A stretch of DNA of 64,000 bases, taken from the NCBI RefSeq assembly GCF_000620765.1, contig NZ_JIAK01000005.1:186001-250000 (forward strand). The letters are read 5' to 3'. A program made the translations under genes and the position numbers. Each line of letters opens with the position of its first letter. Within the stretch, counting starts at the first letter, position 1. Below the pieces are notes generated by a model. That model searched no databases. It had not been told where the DNA came from and was given only the letters and a program-made list of their open reading frames with translations. The DNA is from Desulfovermiculus halophilus DSM 18834 (lineage in GTDB: Bacteria > Desulfobacterota > Desulfovibrionia > Desulfovibrionales > Desulfothermaceae). This document shows positions 55,259-64,000 of the stretch, piece after piece.

Positions 55259-56203
55259 ATGAAAAGCTATGGTGATTTGAAGCTGATTACCGGAAATGCC
55301 AATCCTGAACTGGCTCAGGCCATCGGCCGGCACCTGGATTGCCCGCTGACCCCGTCATTGACCAAGGAGTTCAGCGACGGCGAGATCCGGGTCGAGGTCG
55401 GAGACAACGTCCGCGGACAGGATGTCTTTGTCCTTCAGCCCACCTGCAGGCCGGTGAACCGTTCCCTGGTCGAGCTCTGCCTGATGCTCGACGCCCTGAA
55501 ACGGGCCAGTGCGAAGCGGATAACCGCCGTTGTCCCCTATTACGGATATGCCCGCCAAGACAGGAAGGTCGTGCCCCGGGTTCCGATCAGCGCCAAGATG
55601 GTGGCCGACTTCATGACCGTGGCCGGTGCGAACAGGCTTTTGACCGTTGATCTCCACGCCGGACAAATTCAGGGGTTTTTCGATCTGCCCGTGGACAATC
55701 TCTACGCCTCCAGGGTGCTTTTGGAGTCCTTGCGCAATGAAAACAACGAACTGGTGATCATATCCCCGGACGCCGGAGGGACCGAACGGGCCCGGGCCTA
55801 TGCCAAAAGGCTGTCCGCGGGGCTGGCCATCGTGGACAAGAGACGGGATCAGCCCAATCAGGCCCAGGCCATGAATATCATCGGGGATGTGCGGGGCAAG
55901 ACCGCCATCGTGGTCGACGACATGATCGATACTGCCGGGACCATGGTCGCCGCCGCAGACGCCCTCCGGGATCACGGGGCGAGCTCGGTTATGGCCTGCT
56001 GCTCTCATCCCGTGCTTTCCGGGCCGGCCATAGAACGGATCGAGCGGTCAAGCTTGAGTAAGGTCTTGGTCACTGATACCATACCTTTGCAGGAAGATGC
56101 GGCCCAATGCCCAAAATTTGAAGTGGTCTCGGTGGCTCCCCTTCTGGCCCAGGCGATTTGGAACATCCATTCCGAGTCCTCGGTCAGCACCCTGTTTACA
56201 TAA
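55259..56203 (+). CDS. prs: Ribose-phosphate pyrophosphokinase
   Basis: A 314-residue PRPP synthetase (ribose-5-phosphate + ATP to PRPP + AMP). Conserved stretches include YGYARQDRK, the [20 protein letters not shown] region and the PRPP loop [11 protein letters not shown]. Between ispE and rplY it follows a common bacterial order (ispE, tRNA, prs, rplY, pth). Confidence 0.96.
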   Translation: MKSYGDLKLITGNANPELAQAIGRHLDCPLTPSLTKEFSDGEIRVEVGDNVRGQDVFVLQPTCRPVNRSLVELCLMLDALKRASAKRITAVVPYYGYARQDRKVVPRVPISAKMVADFMTVAGANRLLTVDLHAGQIQGFFDLPVDNLYASRVLLESLRNENNELVIISPDAGGTERARAYAKRLSAGLAIVDKRRDQPNQAQAMNIIGDVRGKTAIVVDDMIDTAGTMVAAADALRDHGASSVMACCSHPVLSGPAIERIERSSLSKVLVTDTIPLQEDAAQCPKFEVVSVAPLLAQAIWNIHSESSVSTLFT

Positions 56204-56240
56204 AAACGACGATCTCATGAATCATGGAGGATAGACAGTT

Positions 56241-56918
56241 ATGGCCCAGCAGTACACCCTCGAGGTCCAGCGTCGGGAAGAGAGCGGGAAGAACGCCATT
56301 CATCGTCTGAGGCAAAAGGGGCTCATTCCCGGAGTCTATTACAACTACACAAAAGGGGAGAATATCCCCATCCAGGTCTCCTACGGGCCGTTTGAGCGGA
56401 TTTTTTCCCGGGCTCACAAGAGCAATGTCATCGATTTGACCATTAAGGACGGCCAGTCCCAGATCACCCGGCCGGTCCTGATCTGGGACGTGCAGAATCA
56501 TCCGGTCAAGGACCTCTACCTGCACATGGACTTTATCGGGGTGGACCTGAAGCAGAAGATGGACGTGGATGTGCCGGTCACTGTTTCCGGTCAGGCCAAG
56601 GGCGAGGCCGAAGGAGGCATTGTCACCGTGTATCGCGATGCCCTTTCAGTCACCTGCCTGCCGACGAATATACCGGATCAGATCGAGATCGACGTCAGTG
56701 AGCTGGAGATCAATGATTCCATTACGGTCCAGGACCTGAAACTCCCGGAAGGGGTTGTGGTCAAGGACGCGGATGAGAACTACGCAGTGGTGGGGGTTGC
56801 TCCTCCCGCCGCGGAAGAGCTGCCTGAAGAGGAGGAAGGCGCTGAGGGCGAAGGCGCTGAAGAGCAGGCCGGCGAGGCTGGAGCTGAATCCTCCGGAGGC
56901 GAGGGCGACGAAGAATAA
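56241..56918 (+). CDS. rplY: 50S ribosomal protein L25 (CTC family)
   Basis: A 225-residue long-form L25 (CTC). The N-terminal 5S-rRNA-binding domain (LEVQRREESGKNAIHRLRQK onward) is followed by the CTC beta domain and an acidic Glu/Gly/Ala tail from about residue 190. Start at ATG 56241 after GGAGG about 15 bases upstream. Confidence 0.95.
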   Translation: MAQQYTLEVQRREESGKNAIHRLRQKGLIPGVYYNYTKGENIPIQVSYGPFERIFSRAHKSNVIDLTIKDGQSQITRPVLIWDVQNHPVKDLYLHMDFIGVDLKQKMDVDVPVTVSGQAKGEAEGGIVTVYRDALSVTCLPTNIPDQIEIDVSELEINDSITVQDLKLPEGVVVKDADENYAVVGVAPPAAEELPEEEEGAEGEGAEEQAGEAGAESSGGEGDEE

Positions 56919-56928
56919 ATCAGGAATA

Positions 56929-56973
56929 CGGTGCAGACGCGCCCCAGGGCCGCCCTGCGGCGCGTCTGCACCG
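56929..56973 (+). terminator. Hairpin after rplY
   Basis: Long arms CGGTGCAGACGCGCC and GGCGCGTCTGCACCG with an inner CAGGG/CCCTG pairing. It lies 10 bases after the rplY stop. No T run follows, so it may act as a processing or pausing structure before pth. Confidence 0.5.
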
Positions 56974-57026
56974 TTGTACCCGCCTGAGTACGTGCAATCC
57001 TTAAGGCCGGTCAGGTCGCACCCCAC

Positions 57027-57635
57027 ATGCCCGCCATAGATTTCGCCATTGTCGGACTCGGCAATCCCGGAGCCCGGTATGAACGCACTCGACACAACAT
57101 CGGGTTCATGGCTATTGATCATCTGCTGCGTCGGGAGAAGGACTTTACTGCCCCTGCAGGCAGCAAGAAGAGCCGGGCAGAGTGTTGGCAGTGGGATCTG
57201 CCCGAGGGAAGCCGAGTCCTGCTGGCCAAGCCCCAGACCTATATGAATCGAAGCGGTCTGGCGGTAAAGGCCTTGTGCGCAGGCTATGGCCTGCAGCCGG
57301 CCAAGGTGGTTGTGATCCACGACGAGCTGGATCTGGCCCTGGGCCAGGCCCGGTTCAAGTACGGCGGGGGACTGGCCGGACACAACGGCCTGCGGTCTGT
57401 GGCCGCAGAGCTGGGAACCAGGGACTTCTACCGGATCCGGCTGGGCATTGGCCGTCCAGAGCCCGGGCGGGAGGTGATCAGCCATGTCCTGACCTCCTTT
57501 GCCCCCTGGGAGCAGGAGCAGTTGCCGAAGGTTCTGGAGAGAACGGCGGAAGGCATTCGGATTCTGTGCACCCGGGGGATGCAGGCGGGGATGAACTTTC
57601 TGCATGCGGATGTGGAGTCGGCCCACCATCCATGA
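57027..57635 (+). CDS. pth: Peptidyl-tRNA hydrolase
   Basis: A 202-residue enzyme that frees peptides from peptidyl-tRNA. It has IVGLGNPGARYERTRHNIGF (with the catalytic His), LAKPQTYMNRSG and HDELDLALGQARFKYGGGLAGHNGLRS motifs. It follows rplY in the usual order. No strong ribosome site is seen. Confidence 0.96.
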   Translation: MPAIDFAIVGLGNPGARYERTRHNIGFMAIDHLLRREKDFTAPAGSKKSRAECWQWDLPEGSRVLLAKPQTYMNRSGLAVKALCAGYGLQPAKVVVIHDELDLALGQARFKYGGGLAGHNGLRSVAAELGTRDFYRIRLGIGRPEPGREVISHVLTSFAPWEQEQLPKVLERTAEGIRILCTRGMQAGMNFLHADVESAHHP

Positions 57636-57808
57636 ACCGGACCCGCGGAACCAGGGTGTGCAGCCGGGACAGAACAACGGTTTGCCCCGCCGGGAGCTGT
57701 GCCCTCCGGGATAGGGGCAAACAGCCGAGTTGATCTGGACTCTTTATTCAGCCTGTGCTAGCTTACGGTGATCGGGGATATTAGGCTTATGCCAGGAGGC
57801 TGAACAAA

Positions 57809-58318
57809 GTGTTTCACATACATCAACTTGTCGTCTACCCAGCCCAGGGAGTGGGCCGGGTGGAGGATATCACCAGCCAGGAAGTCGGTGGAGCGACCAG
57901 CGAGTTCTACGTCGTCCGGATCTTGAACAATGACGGGACCCTGCTGGTGCCGGTCAAGAATGCGGCGAATGTCGGGCTGCGCACGATCTGCGATCAGGAG
58001 TACGGGGTTCAGGTCCTGACCTCCATGCAGGACTGGTCGGATTTCAAGGGCTATGCCGGGCAGAACTGGAACCGTCGCTATCGGGAGTATTCGGAAAAGC
58101 TGAAGACCGGGAAACTGGAGGATGTCGCCTATGTTCTCAAGGAACTGATCCTCATTTCCCAGGACAAGGACCTGTCCTTTGGAGAGAGACGGCTCATGGA
58201 GCAGGCAATGGGCCTGATCAGCATGGAGCTGGCCTGTGCCATGAACCGGCAGCAGAGTGAGGTTCAACAGGAAATCGAGGGCATATTCCAGGATGTGCTG
58301 AAAAAGAACGAGCTGTGA
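57809..58318 (+). CDS. CarD-family transcriptional regulator
   Basis: A 169-residue CarD/CdnL-type protein. The N-terminal RNA-polymerase-interacting domain starts FHIHQLVVYPAQGVGRVEDI, and the C-terminal helical domain contains KLKTGKLEDVAYVLKELI and FGERRLMEQAMGLI. In other bacteria these proteins stabilise open promoter complexes. GTG 57809 has AGGAGG about nine bases upstream. Confidence 0.92.
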   Translation: MFHIHQLVVYPAQGVGRVEDITSQEVGGATSEFYVVRILNNDGTLLVPVKNAANVGLRTICDQEYGVQVLTSMQDWSDFKGYAGQNWNRRYREYSEKLKTGKLEDVAYVLKELILISQDKDLSFGERRLMEQAMGLISMELACAMNRQQSEVQQEIEGIFQDVLKKNEL

Positions 58319-58806
58319 GCCCGGGTACCCGGGATGGGCCGATTCTTTCGATCTCGCCGCAGGCTGTCCGCTCTGAGTTTTTTCGCAGCCGATATTGACG
58401 TCATATACTCCCAGCCGTTGCTATAAATTCCACACTTCCACCTCTTTCTCAGATGCCGCCGCGCACTGTGGACTGCGATCCCGCACTGTCCCCGGAGCTC
58501 CGGCGGTCAGTCCTGGACGGGGACAGTAATACGCCCCGGCCCAGGTGGAGCCAAACCCAGTCCGACTGTGCCGCGGACCCGGATCTTTTCCAAGGAACGT
58601 GCAAGGAAATGGATTGTCCTGACCAGTGCAGATGCCGCACCAGCCAGGTGCCGCCCTGGGCCGGGGCCGTCCACGCCTGTATTTTAAGACATAAAGTGGA
58701 ATTTTGGTCATGAGCGTTTGCCGTATATTCCACAGTCAGCGTCGAAGAACCCGTATTCGAGATCATGAACGTTAATCACCAACCCCTTTGATGGAGAGAG
58801 CGGAGT
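58319..58806. other. Gene-free interval upstream of rho
   Basis: A 488-base stretch between the carD-family gene and rho. Open frames on both strands (for example 58421-58711 minus) have no ribosome site or recognisable protein. It holds a degenerate copy 4 of the 79-bp element near its 3' end. A long untranslated leader for rho is possible, as rho is autoregulated in other bacteria, but I see no clear structure. Confidence 0.5.
58678..58751 (-). mobile_element. 79-bp-family element, copy 4, degenerate
   Basis: The right end GTCGAAGAACC (58741-58751) is intact. The block ACATAAAGTGGAA and the TTCCACAG stretch match the family, but the left inverted repeat is mutated beyond recognition. It lies about 55 bases before the rho start. 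Confidence 0.55.
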
Positions 58807-60072
58807 ATGGAAACGAATTCCATAATGAACCTGTCGGAAATGAAGAAGCGATCAATGAACGAGCTGATGCAGCTTGCCGCCGAGTACGAGGTGGAAAACC
58901 CCAGCAGTCTGCGCAAGCAGGAGCTGATCTTTGCCATTTTGCAGGCCTGTTCCTCACAGAACGGGAATATCTACGGCGAAGGGGTGTTGGAGATCCTTCC
59001 GGACGGATTCGGCTTCCTGCGTTCTCCGATGTACAACTACATGCCCGGACCGGACGATATCTATGTTTCCCCCTCCCAGATCAGAAGGTTCGGCCTGCGC
59101 AAAGGGGATGTTGTTTCCGGACAGATTCGCCCGCCCAAGGAAGGGGAGCGCTATTTCGCCCTGCTTCGGGTCCAGCAGGTGGGATTCGACCGGCCGGAGG
59201 AGTCCAAGCGCCTGGTCCTGTTCGATAATCTGACCCCTGTCTATCCGGACGAACGGTTTGTGATCGAGAATGGGGCTGAAAACTACTCCTCCAGGATCAT
59301 CGATCTGCTCACCCCGATCGGGAAGGGCCAGCGGGGGCTGATCGTGGCCCCTCCCCGGACCGGAAAGACCATGCTCATGCAGACGGTGGCCAATTCAATC
59401 AACACCAATCATCCGGATGCCTATCTCATCGTCCTGCTCATCGACGAGCGCCCGGAGGAAGTGACCGATATGGAGCGCACGGTGACCGGAGAGGTGGTCA
59501 GCTCCACATTCGACGAGCCCCCGCAGCGGCATGTGCAGGTGGCCGAAATGGTTCTGGAGAAGGCCAAGCGCCTGGTGGAGCGCAAGCGGGACGTGATCAT
59601 CCTGCTGGATAGCGTCACCCGCCTGGGCCGGGCCTACAACGCGGTCACTCCCTCTTCCGGACGGGTCCTCTCCGGGGGGCTGGACGCCAACGCCCTGCAG
59701 CGCCCGAAACGGTTTTTCGGCGCAGCCCGGAACGTGGAGCAGGGAGGAAGCCTGAGCATCATCGCCACCGCGCTGATCGACACCGGCTCGCGCATGGACG
59801 AGGTCATTTTCGAAGAGTTCAAGGGCACAGGGAACATGGAGATTTATCTGGACCGTTTCCTGGCCGACAAGCGGGTGTTCCCGGCCATCGATCTGACCAG
59901 GTCCGGCACCCGCAAGGAGGAGCTCCTGCTCAGCCCCGATGTGCTGAACCGGGTCTGGATCCTGCGCAAGCTTTTGTCTTCCATGAACTCGATCGACGGG
60001 ATGGAGTTCATGCTGGACAAGATGCGGGGCACCAAAAGCAACCAGGAGTTCCTGGACATCATGAACAAATAG
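58807..60072 (+). CDS. rho: Transcription termination factor Rho
   Basis: A 421-residue hexameric RNA helicase. It has the N-terminal helical domain with [20 protein letters not shown], the cold-shock-like RNA domain ([27 protein letters not shown]-type), P-loop APPRTGKTM and the Q/R-loop regions. GGAGAGAGCGGAGT precedes ATG 58807. No inserted domain is seen. Confidence 0.96.
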   Translation: METNSIMNLSEMKKRSMNELMQLAAEYEVENPSSLRKQELIFAILQACSSQNGNIYGEGVLEILPDGFGFLRSPMYNYMPGPDDIYVSPSQIRRFGLRKGDVVSGQIRPPKEGERYFALLRVQQVGFDRPEESKRLVLFDNLTPVYPDERFVIENGAENYSSRIIDLLTPIGKGQRGLIVAPPRTGKTMLMQTVANSINTNHPDAYLIVLLIDERPEEVTDMERTVTGEVVSSTFDEPPQRHVQVAEMVLEKAKRLVERKRDVIILLDSVTRLGRAYNAVTPSSGRVLSGGLDANALQRPKRFFGAARNVEQGGSLSIIATALIDTGSRMDEVIFEEFKGTGNMEIYLDRFLADKRVFPAIDLTRSGTRKEELLLSPDVLNRVWILRKLLSSMNSIDGMEFMLDKMRGTKSNQEFLDIMNK

Positions 60073-60084
60073 GCTGGAGCCCCT

Positions 60085-61488
60085 GTGTTTCGCTGCTGGC
60101 ATATCCTGGTCTGCATCCTGCTCACCGTTGCTCTGATATTTCCGCCCAATGTCCGGGCCGCATTCGGTGAGTTCGGGATCAAGGACGAGGCGGAGCTGGG
60201 CGAGAAGTTCAAGATCCTGATGCAGGCCCAGTTCCCCTTGGTCAAGGATCCCTATGTCCTGGACTATATCCAGGGCATATTGGATCGGGTCAAGGATACC
60301 CTCCCTCCCCAGCCCTTTCCGGTTCGAATCAACGTCATGCTGGACCCGTCCATCAACGCCTTTGCCGCTCCGGCCGGGTATGTATTCGTCAATACAGGGC
60401 TTATCCAGCAGATGGAGAACGAAGACGAGATTGCGGCTGTCATCGCCCACGAGCTGGCCCACGTTTCGGAGCGGCATATCGCCCAGCGCATTGCCCAGTC
60501 CCAGATCATCAGCATCGGTACCCTGGTCGGCGTTCTGGCCGGAGCGCTTCTCGGAGCCGGGGGGGCCGCCCTGGGCCAGGCCCTGAGCGTGGGGGCCATG
60601 GCCGGCGGACAGGCCGCCTCGCTGAAATACAGCCGGGACGACGAGCGGGAAGCGGACCGGCTCGGGCTGCGTTTCTTGACCGGGGCTGGATACGAACCCC
60701 AGGCCATGATGCGCACCTTCCAGCGCATGCTGGAACAGATGCGGATGAGCGGAAGAAACAAACCTCCGGACTATATGCTGACCCACCCCGGGCTCGGAGA
60801 GCGGATCGGCTCGGTCCAGGACATGGTCAGCTATTACCGGCCCAAGCCTCCACTGGCCAAGGAGGATACCCAGGCCTTGGAACGGGTCCAGATGCTCATC
60901 CGGACCAAGTATTCCCGGAACCCGGAGCAGTCCTCCCTTCTCGGCAGGGATGACCAAGAGCTGAACTGTCTGGAGCTTTTGGGCAAGGGTATTGTCCTGG
61001 CCAAGCTGCACCGGATGAACCGGGCTGAAAAGACGTTCGCCCGGGCCCTGGAGTGCAGACCGGATCACCCGCTGTGGCTGCGGGAGGCCGGGTGGTTCGC
61101 TTTTCAGAACGGAGACTACGCCCGGGCCAGGACCCTTTTGGACCGTTCTCTGCAGGCCAACCGGGGCGATTATCTGGCCCGCTACTATCGGGCCAGAGTC
61201 TTGGCCGAGACCGGGGAGCCGGACCGGGCGGCCGCCGACCTGCAGAAGGTCTTGGAGTCGGTGCCCCAGGACTGGCAAGTACACCGGGCCCTGGGCCGCA
61301 TCGTGGGGCAAAGCGGAGACCACTTCCGGGGCTACCTGCACCTGGCTTACTCCTACCTCTATGCCCATCGCATGGAGCAGGCGGCCAAGTTCATGGACCA
61401 GGCCCGGGCCCAGGCTGAAACCACGGATCAGAAAGACCAGGTCAGCGCCCTGGAGAAGGAGTACAAGGAACGCAAAGAGATCCTGTAG
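60085..61488 (+). CDS. M48-family metalloprotease with TPR region (BepA-like)
   Basis: A 467-residue exported protein. The signal peptide (about 1-25) is followed by a peptidase M48 domain with HELAH (H122, E123, H126) and the third zinc ligand in DDEREADRLG. A C-terminal TPR-like helical region runs from about 295. This matches BepA/YfgC, which assists outer-membrane protein assembly. The start is GTG 60085 with GGAG at good spacing, 12 bases after rho. Confidence 0.9.
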   Translation: MFRCWHILVCILLTVALIFPPNVRAAFGEFGIKDEAELGEKFKILMQAQFPLVKDPYVLDYIQGILDRVKDTLPPQPFPVRINVMLDPSINAFAAPAGYVFVNTGLIQQMENEDEIAAVIAHELAHVSERHIAQRIAQSQIISIGTLVGVLAGALLGAGGAALGQALSVGAMAGGQAASLKYSRDDEREADRLGLRFLTGAGYEPQAMMRTFQRMLEQMRMSGRNKPPDYMLTHPGLGERIGSVQDMVSYYRPKPPLAKEDTQALERVQMLIRTKYSRNPEQSSLLGRDDQELNCLELLGKGIVLAKLHRMNRAEKTFARALECRPDHPLWLREAGWFAFQNGDYARARTLLDRSLQANRGDYLARYYRARVLAETGEPDRAAADLQKVLESVPQDWQVHRALGRIVGQSGDHFRGYLHLAYSYLYAHRMEQAAKFMDQARAQAETTDQKDQVSALEKEYKERKEIL

Positions 61489-61630
61489 GTGTAATCGTTC
61501 AGGGGGCTGAACGCGTACCTGCAGATAGGGCCCAAAGGTTGACAGGACAGTGGCTGAGCAGGTACTGAGCAGCAGCTATGGCGTGAAAGTACCCGAGTTC
61601 AGCTAAGATTTAAGGAAGCAAGGAGGCGGT

Positions 61631-62044
61631 ATGTTGTGGCAAGACGTGGCCTATGCCATGGGACAGAGTGCCGGTGGAGCCGGGGGGCAGAATCCTTTGG
61701 TGGCATTTATGCCCCTGATCATTCTTTTTGTAATCTTTTATTTCCTTTTGATTCGCCCCCAGCAGAAAAAGGCCAAAGAACACAAGGAAATGCTCAACAA
61801 TCTGAAACGAGGGGACTCGGTGATCACCGGGGGAGGCCTCTATGGCCGGATCAACGCGATCAATGAGGATGTGTTGACCCTGGATCTGGGCGGCGGACAG
61901 GAAGTTAAGGTCAACCGCGGATATATCGCCACAGTCACCGACAAGAAGGTCGTGGAGTCCGGAAAGAAAGAGAAGAAGGCCAAGACCGAGGCCAAGGCTG
62001 AGGACAAATCCAAGGCTGAAGACACGACCACGACTGACGAATAG
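61631..62044 (+). CDS. yajC: Preprotein translocase subunit YajC
   Basis: A 137-residue single-helix membrane protein. The helix PLIILFVIFYFLLIRPQQKK is the YajC hallmark, followed by the cytoplasmic domain with GDSVITGGGLYGRI. The C-terminal tail is Lys/Ala/Glu-rich. It joins SecDF, which follow. The ribosome site is AAGGAGGCGG. Confidence 0.95.
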   Translation: MLWQDVAYAMGQSAGGAGGQNPLVAFMPLIILFVIFYFLLIRPQQKKAKEHKEMLNNLKRGDSVITGGGLYGRINAINEDVLTLDLGGGQEVKVNRGYIATVTDKKVVESGKKEKKAKTEAKAEDKSKAEDTTTTDE

Positions 62045-62187
62045 ACTCGGCCGGCTGCTCGAGCTGTACCCCGGCAAAGGGGCCGCGGACCATTGTGGAG
62101 GTCAGTCCAGGATGGGCCCGGCCTCAGTCCACGTCCGGGATGCGGTCGAAACTGCAGCTGTCGGCTCGGATACGTAAAGGACTTTGT

Positions 62188-63783
62188 ATGAGCGGCTTGC
62201 GTTGGCGGATTGTTGCGGCGGTTCTGGTTGTCGGCCTGGCGGCGGTGTATGCCCTGCCGTCCATCTTGCCGGACAAGGGGCCGCTATCGTCTGTTTTTCC
62301 GGACAAAGAGGTCAATCTGGGGTTGGATCTCAAGGGTGGGATCAATCTCATTCTCGGGGTGGACATGCAGACCGCTGTGAACAACACCCTGGAGCGCATG
62401 GGCGAGGAACTCCGGGCTGAGGCCCGGGAGGACAAGATCATCGTCTTGAGTCCCCAGGTCGGGTCCGAGGGCAAGCTGCACTTCGAGCTGCTGACCAGAT
62501 CGAAGGAAAAGGCCCTGGATGACCTTTTGGACAACTACTACGCCGATCAGCTGCGGCTGGACTCCAAGGAACCCGGGGACCGGCGGATTCGGTATACAGT
62601 GTCCATGACCTCCCAGTACCGGGAAAAGCTGCAGAAGATGACCATTGATCAGGTCCTGAAGGTCATCCGGAACAGGATTAACCAGTTCGGGGTCACCGAG
62701 CCGGATATCCGCAGGATGGAAAACAATCGCCTCCAGGTTCAGCTGCCCGGGCTGGAAGACGCTCAACGGGCTGTGGATCTGATTCAGCAGACCGCGCATT
62801 TGGAGTTTCAGCTGGTCGACGACGAGGCGGATGTGGACAAGGCGACCAAGGGGGTTGTTCCCCCCGGGAGCGAGCTGGCCTACTTGCAGAAGCCACAGCC
62901 GGACGGCTCCTATACCCGGCAGCCCATCGTCCTGGAGAAAAACGTCCTCCTCAGCGGGGAATACATCACCGATGCCCAGGTGGCCTTTGATCAGTTCAAT
63001 CAGCCCTATGTGGCCTTGAGCTTCGACCGGCAGGGGGCCAGAATATTTGAGCGGGTGACCGGAGAAAACGTGCACGAGCGCCTGGCCATTGTGCTGGACG
63101 AGAAGGTCTATTCCGCACCCACTATTCAGGAAAAGATCAGCGGGGGACGGGCCAGCATCACCGGACAGTTCTCCATGCAGGAGGCCCACGATCTGGCCAT
63201 CGTCCTGCGCGCCGGCTCCCTGCCCGCGCCGGTGGATATCCTTTCCGAACGCAGCGTTGGGGCCTCCCTGGGCCAGCAATCCATCGAGCAGGGCATCCGG
63301 TCCATTGTGGTCGGCGGGATCCTGGTTCTGCTGTTCATGGTCGTGTATTACGGGATCGGCGGCCTGATTACGGATATCCTCCTGTTTTTGAATATCCTGC
63401 TCATCGTGGCGGTCCTGGCCGGGTTCGGGGCCACGCTTACCCTGCCCGGGATCGCGGGGATCATCCTGCTCATCGGTATGGCCGTGGATGCCAGCGTCCT
63501 GATCTACGAACGGATCAGGGAAGAGCTTCGCAGGGGGCTCAGTCCCAGAAAGGCTGTGGATGAAGGGTTTTCCCGGGCCACGTTGACTATTGTGGACGCC
63601 AATGTGACCACCATCGTGGCCGCAGTCATCCTCTATCAGTTCGGCACCGGACCCATCCGGGGCTTTGCGGTCACCCTGTCCATTGGTGTCTTGGCCTCCA
63701 TGTTTACCGCTATCTTTGTCTGCCGCATCTTTTTCGATCTCTGGCTGCGGCAGCGCAAGCCGGGCTCAAGTCTGAACCTATAG
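62188..63783 (+). CDS. secD: Protein translocase subunit SecD
   Basis: A 531-residue RND-family membrane protein that uses the proton gradient to assist Sec export. It has the first helix (VAAVLVVGLAAVYALPSIL), periplasmic domain start GLDLKGGINLILGVD and the C-terminal five-helix bundle with LPGIAGIILLIGMAVDASVL. The frame extends to 62095, but ATG 62188 has AAAGGA upstream and fits the family. Confidence 0.95.
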   Translation: MSGLRWRIVAAVLVVGLAAVYALPSILPDKGPLSSVFPDKEVNLGLDLKGGINLILGVDMQTAVNNTLERMGEELRAEAREDKIIVLSPQVGSEGKLHFELLTRSKEKALDDLLDNYYADQLRLDSKEPGDRRIRYTVSMTSQYREKLQKMTIDQVLKVIRNRINQFGVTEPDIRRMENNRLQVQLPGLEDAQRAVDLIQQTAHLEFQLVDDEADVDKATKGVVPPGSELAYLQKPQPDGSYTRQPIVLEKNVLLSGEYITDAQVAFDQFNQPYVALSFDRQGARIFERVTGENVHERLAIVLDEKVYSAPTIQEKISGGRASITGQFSMQEAHDLAIVLRAGSLPAPVDILSERSVGASLGQQSIEQGIRSIVVGGILVLLFMVVYYGIGGLITDILLFLNILLIVAVLAGFGATLTLPGIAGIILLIGMAVDASVLIYERIREELRRGLSPRKAVDEGFSRATLTIVDANVTTIVAAVILYQFGTGPIRGFAVTLSIGVLASMFTAIFVCRIFFDLWLRQRKPGSSLNL

Positions 63784-63815
63784 GCCTGTCTGGCCCGCGG
63801 GAAGGGCCGACAGGC
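63784..63815 (+). other. Hairpin between secD and secF
   Basis: GCCTGTC-T-GGCCC pairs with GGGCC-GACAGGC around GCGGGAA. It starts right after the secD stop. There is no T run, so it probably tunes expression or mRNA stability between secD and secF rather than ending the transcript. Confidence 0.35.
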
Positions 63816-63885
63816 ATATTCATGGGCCGGCAACCATCGGACCGGACCAGCGAACCACAGCACAAACACTAAGGATGCTTTGCAT

Positions 63886-64000
63886 ATGGGCCTTCGGATC
63901 ATCAAACCGGACACAAACATCGATTTCATGGGCAAGCGGGTGGTGGCCATGATCGCCTCGATCCTGGTCCTCGCCTTGGGGCTTGGAGCCGTCATCTACA
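63886..64000 (+). CDS. secF: Protein translocase subunit SecF, 5' part
   Basis: The first 38 codons of SecF (MGLRIIKPDTNIDFMGKR, then the first membrane helix). The gene runs off the end of the window. AAGGA lies about ten bases before ATG 63886. It follows secD after about 100 bases, the normal order. Confidence 0.9.
   Translation, partial: MGLRIIKPDTNIDFMGKRVVAMIASILVLALGLGAVIY

Noticed and set aside
58395-58427. TTGACG ... TATAAA as a promoter upstream of rho
   Set aside because: The spacer is 21 bases, too long for a standard sigma-70 promoter, and no better-spaced pair was found.
58421-58711. 96-codon minus-strand frame upstream of rho
   Set aside because: No ribosome site, no family resemblance, and part of it lies in the degenerate element copy.
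59395-61368. 657-codon open frame on the minus strand
   Set aside because: It is a shadow of rho and the M48 protease gene, without ribosome site or recognisable domains.

Overview
The window is chromosomal DNA from a GC-rich Gram-negative bacterium. It has a complete tol-pal operon, a Pal lipoprotein, SecDF/YajC, an ATP-type PEP carboxykinase, a CarD-type regulator, a selenocysteine formate dehydrogenase-like protein, HypC and LarC, and no rRNA or prophage. This mix best fits a Desulfobacterota ('deltaproteobacterial') sulfate-reducer-type anaerobe, perhaps Desulfovibrionales. That placement is inferred from gene content, not from a phylogenetic marker.

Layout. 0-7 kb: 3' end of der, then ilvE, dnaX-ybaB-recR and recD2, followed by tRNA-Leu(UAG). 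7.3-20.4 kb: mixed housekeeping and envelope genes (RdgC-like protein, PGPGW-type membrane protein, YkgJ-type protein, ZIP transporter, dynamin-like GTPase, LysM protein, TIGR01777 epimerase, AI-2E-family permease, UbiD-type decarboxylase, FxsA, DUF493, MurJ, methyltransferase). 20.4-27.2 kb: pckA, larC, nth, cutA, miaB, a BFN/DUF151 protein and a PHP phosphoesterase. 27.3-31.5 kb: tolQ-tolR-tolA-tolB-pal. 31.5-35.6 kb: VanZ-like protein, alpha/beta hydrolase, rhomboid protease and pyk. 35.9-50.8 kb, minus strand: a 13-gene complex I operon. 51.2-64 kb: HAD phosphatase, hypC, an HtrA protease, ispE overlapping tRNA-Gln(UUG), prs, rplY, pth, carD-family gene, rho, an M48 protease, yajC, secD and the start of secF.

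The centrepiece is the complex I operon. Its order is nuoA-B-C-D, then a NuoF-C-terminus/GltD-like flavoprotein, then an FdhA/NuoG-like protein, then nuoH-I-J-K-L-M-N. There is no nuoE and no FMN-binding NuoF domain. The FdhA/NuoG-like gene is split by an in-frame TGA at exactly the selenocysteine position of formate dehydrogenases, and a SECIS-like hairpin follows at the same 11-nt spacing as in E. coli fdhF. I read it as one selenoprotein of about 889 residues, not a pseudogene. The operon therefore appears to encode a proton-pumping, quinone-reducing complex whose usual NADH input module is replaced by a selenocysteine formate dehydrogenase plus a pyridine-nucleotide flavoprotein resembling GltD/NfnB/SfrB.

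Other non-gene structure. There is a family of about 79-bp elements with 11-bp terminal inverted repeats; two copies are flanked by 8-bp direct repeats, and two copies bracket pyk. A 215-bp imperfect palindrome is nested in one of them. A 136-bp dispersed repeat occurs twice. An A10 tract in dnaX is preceded by an AGGAGG sequence. A 13-codon upstream ORF overlaps the permease start codon.
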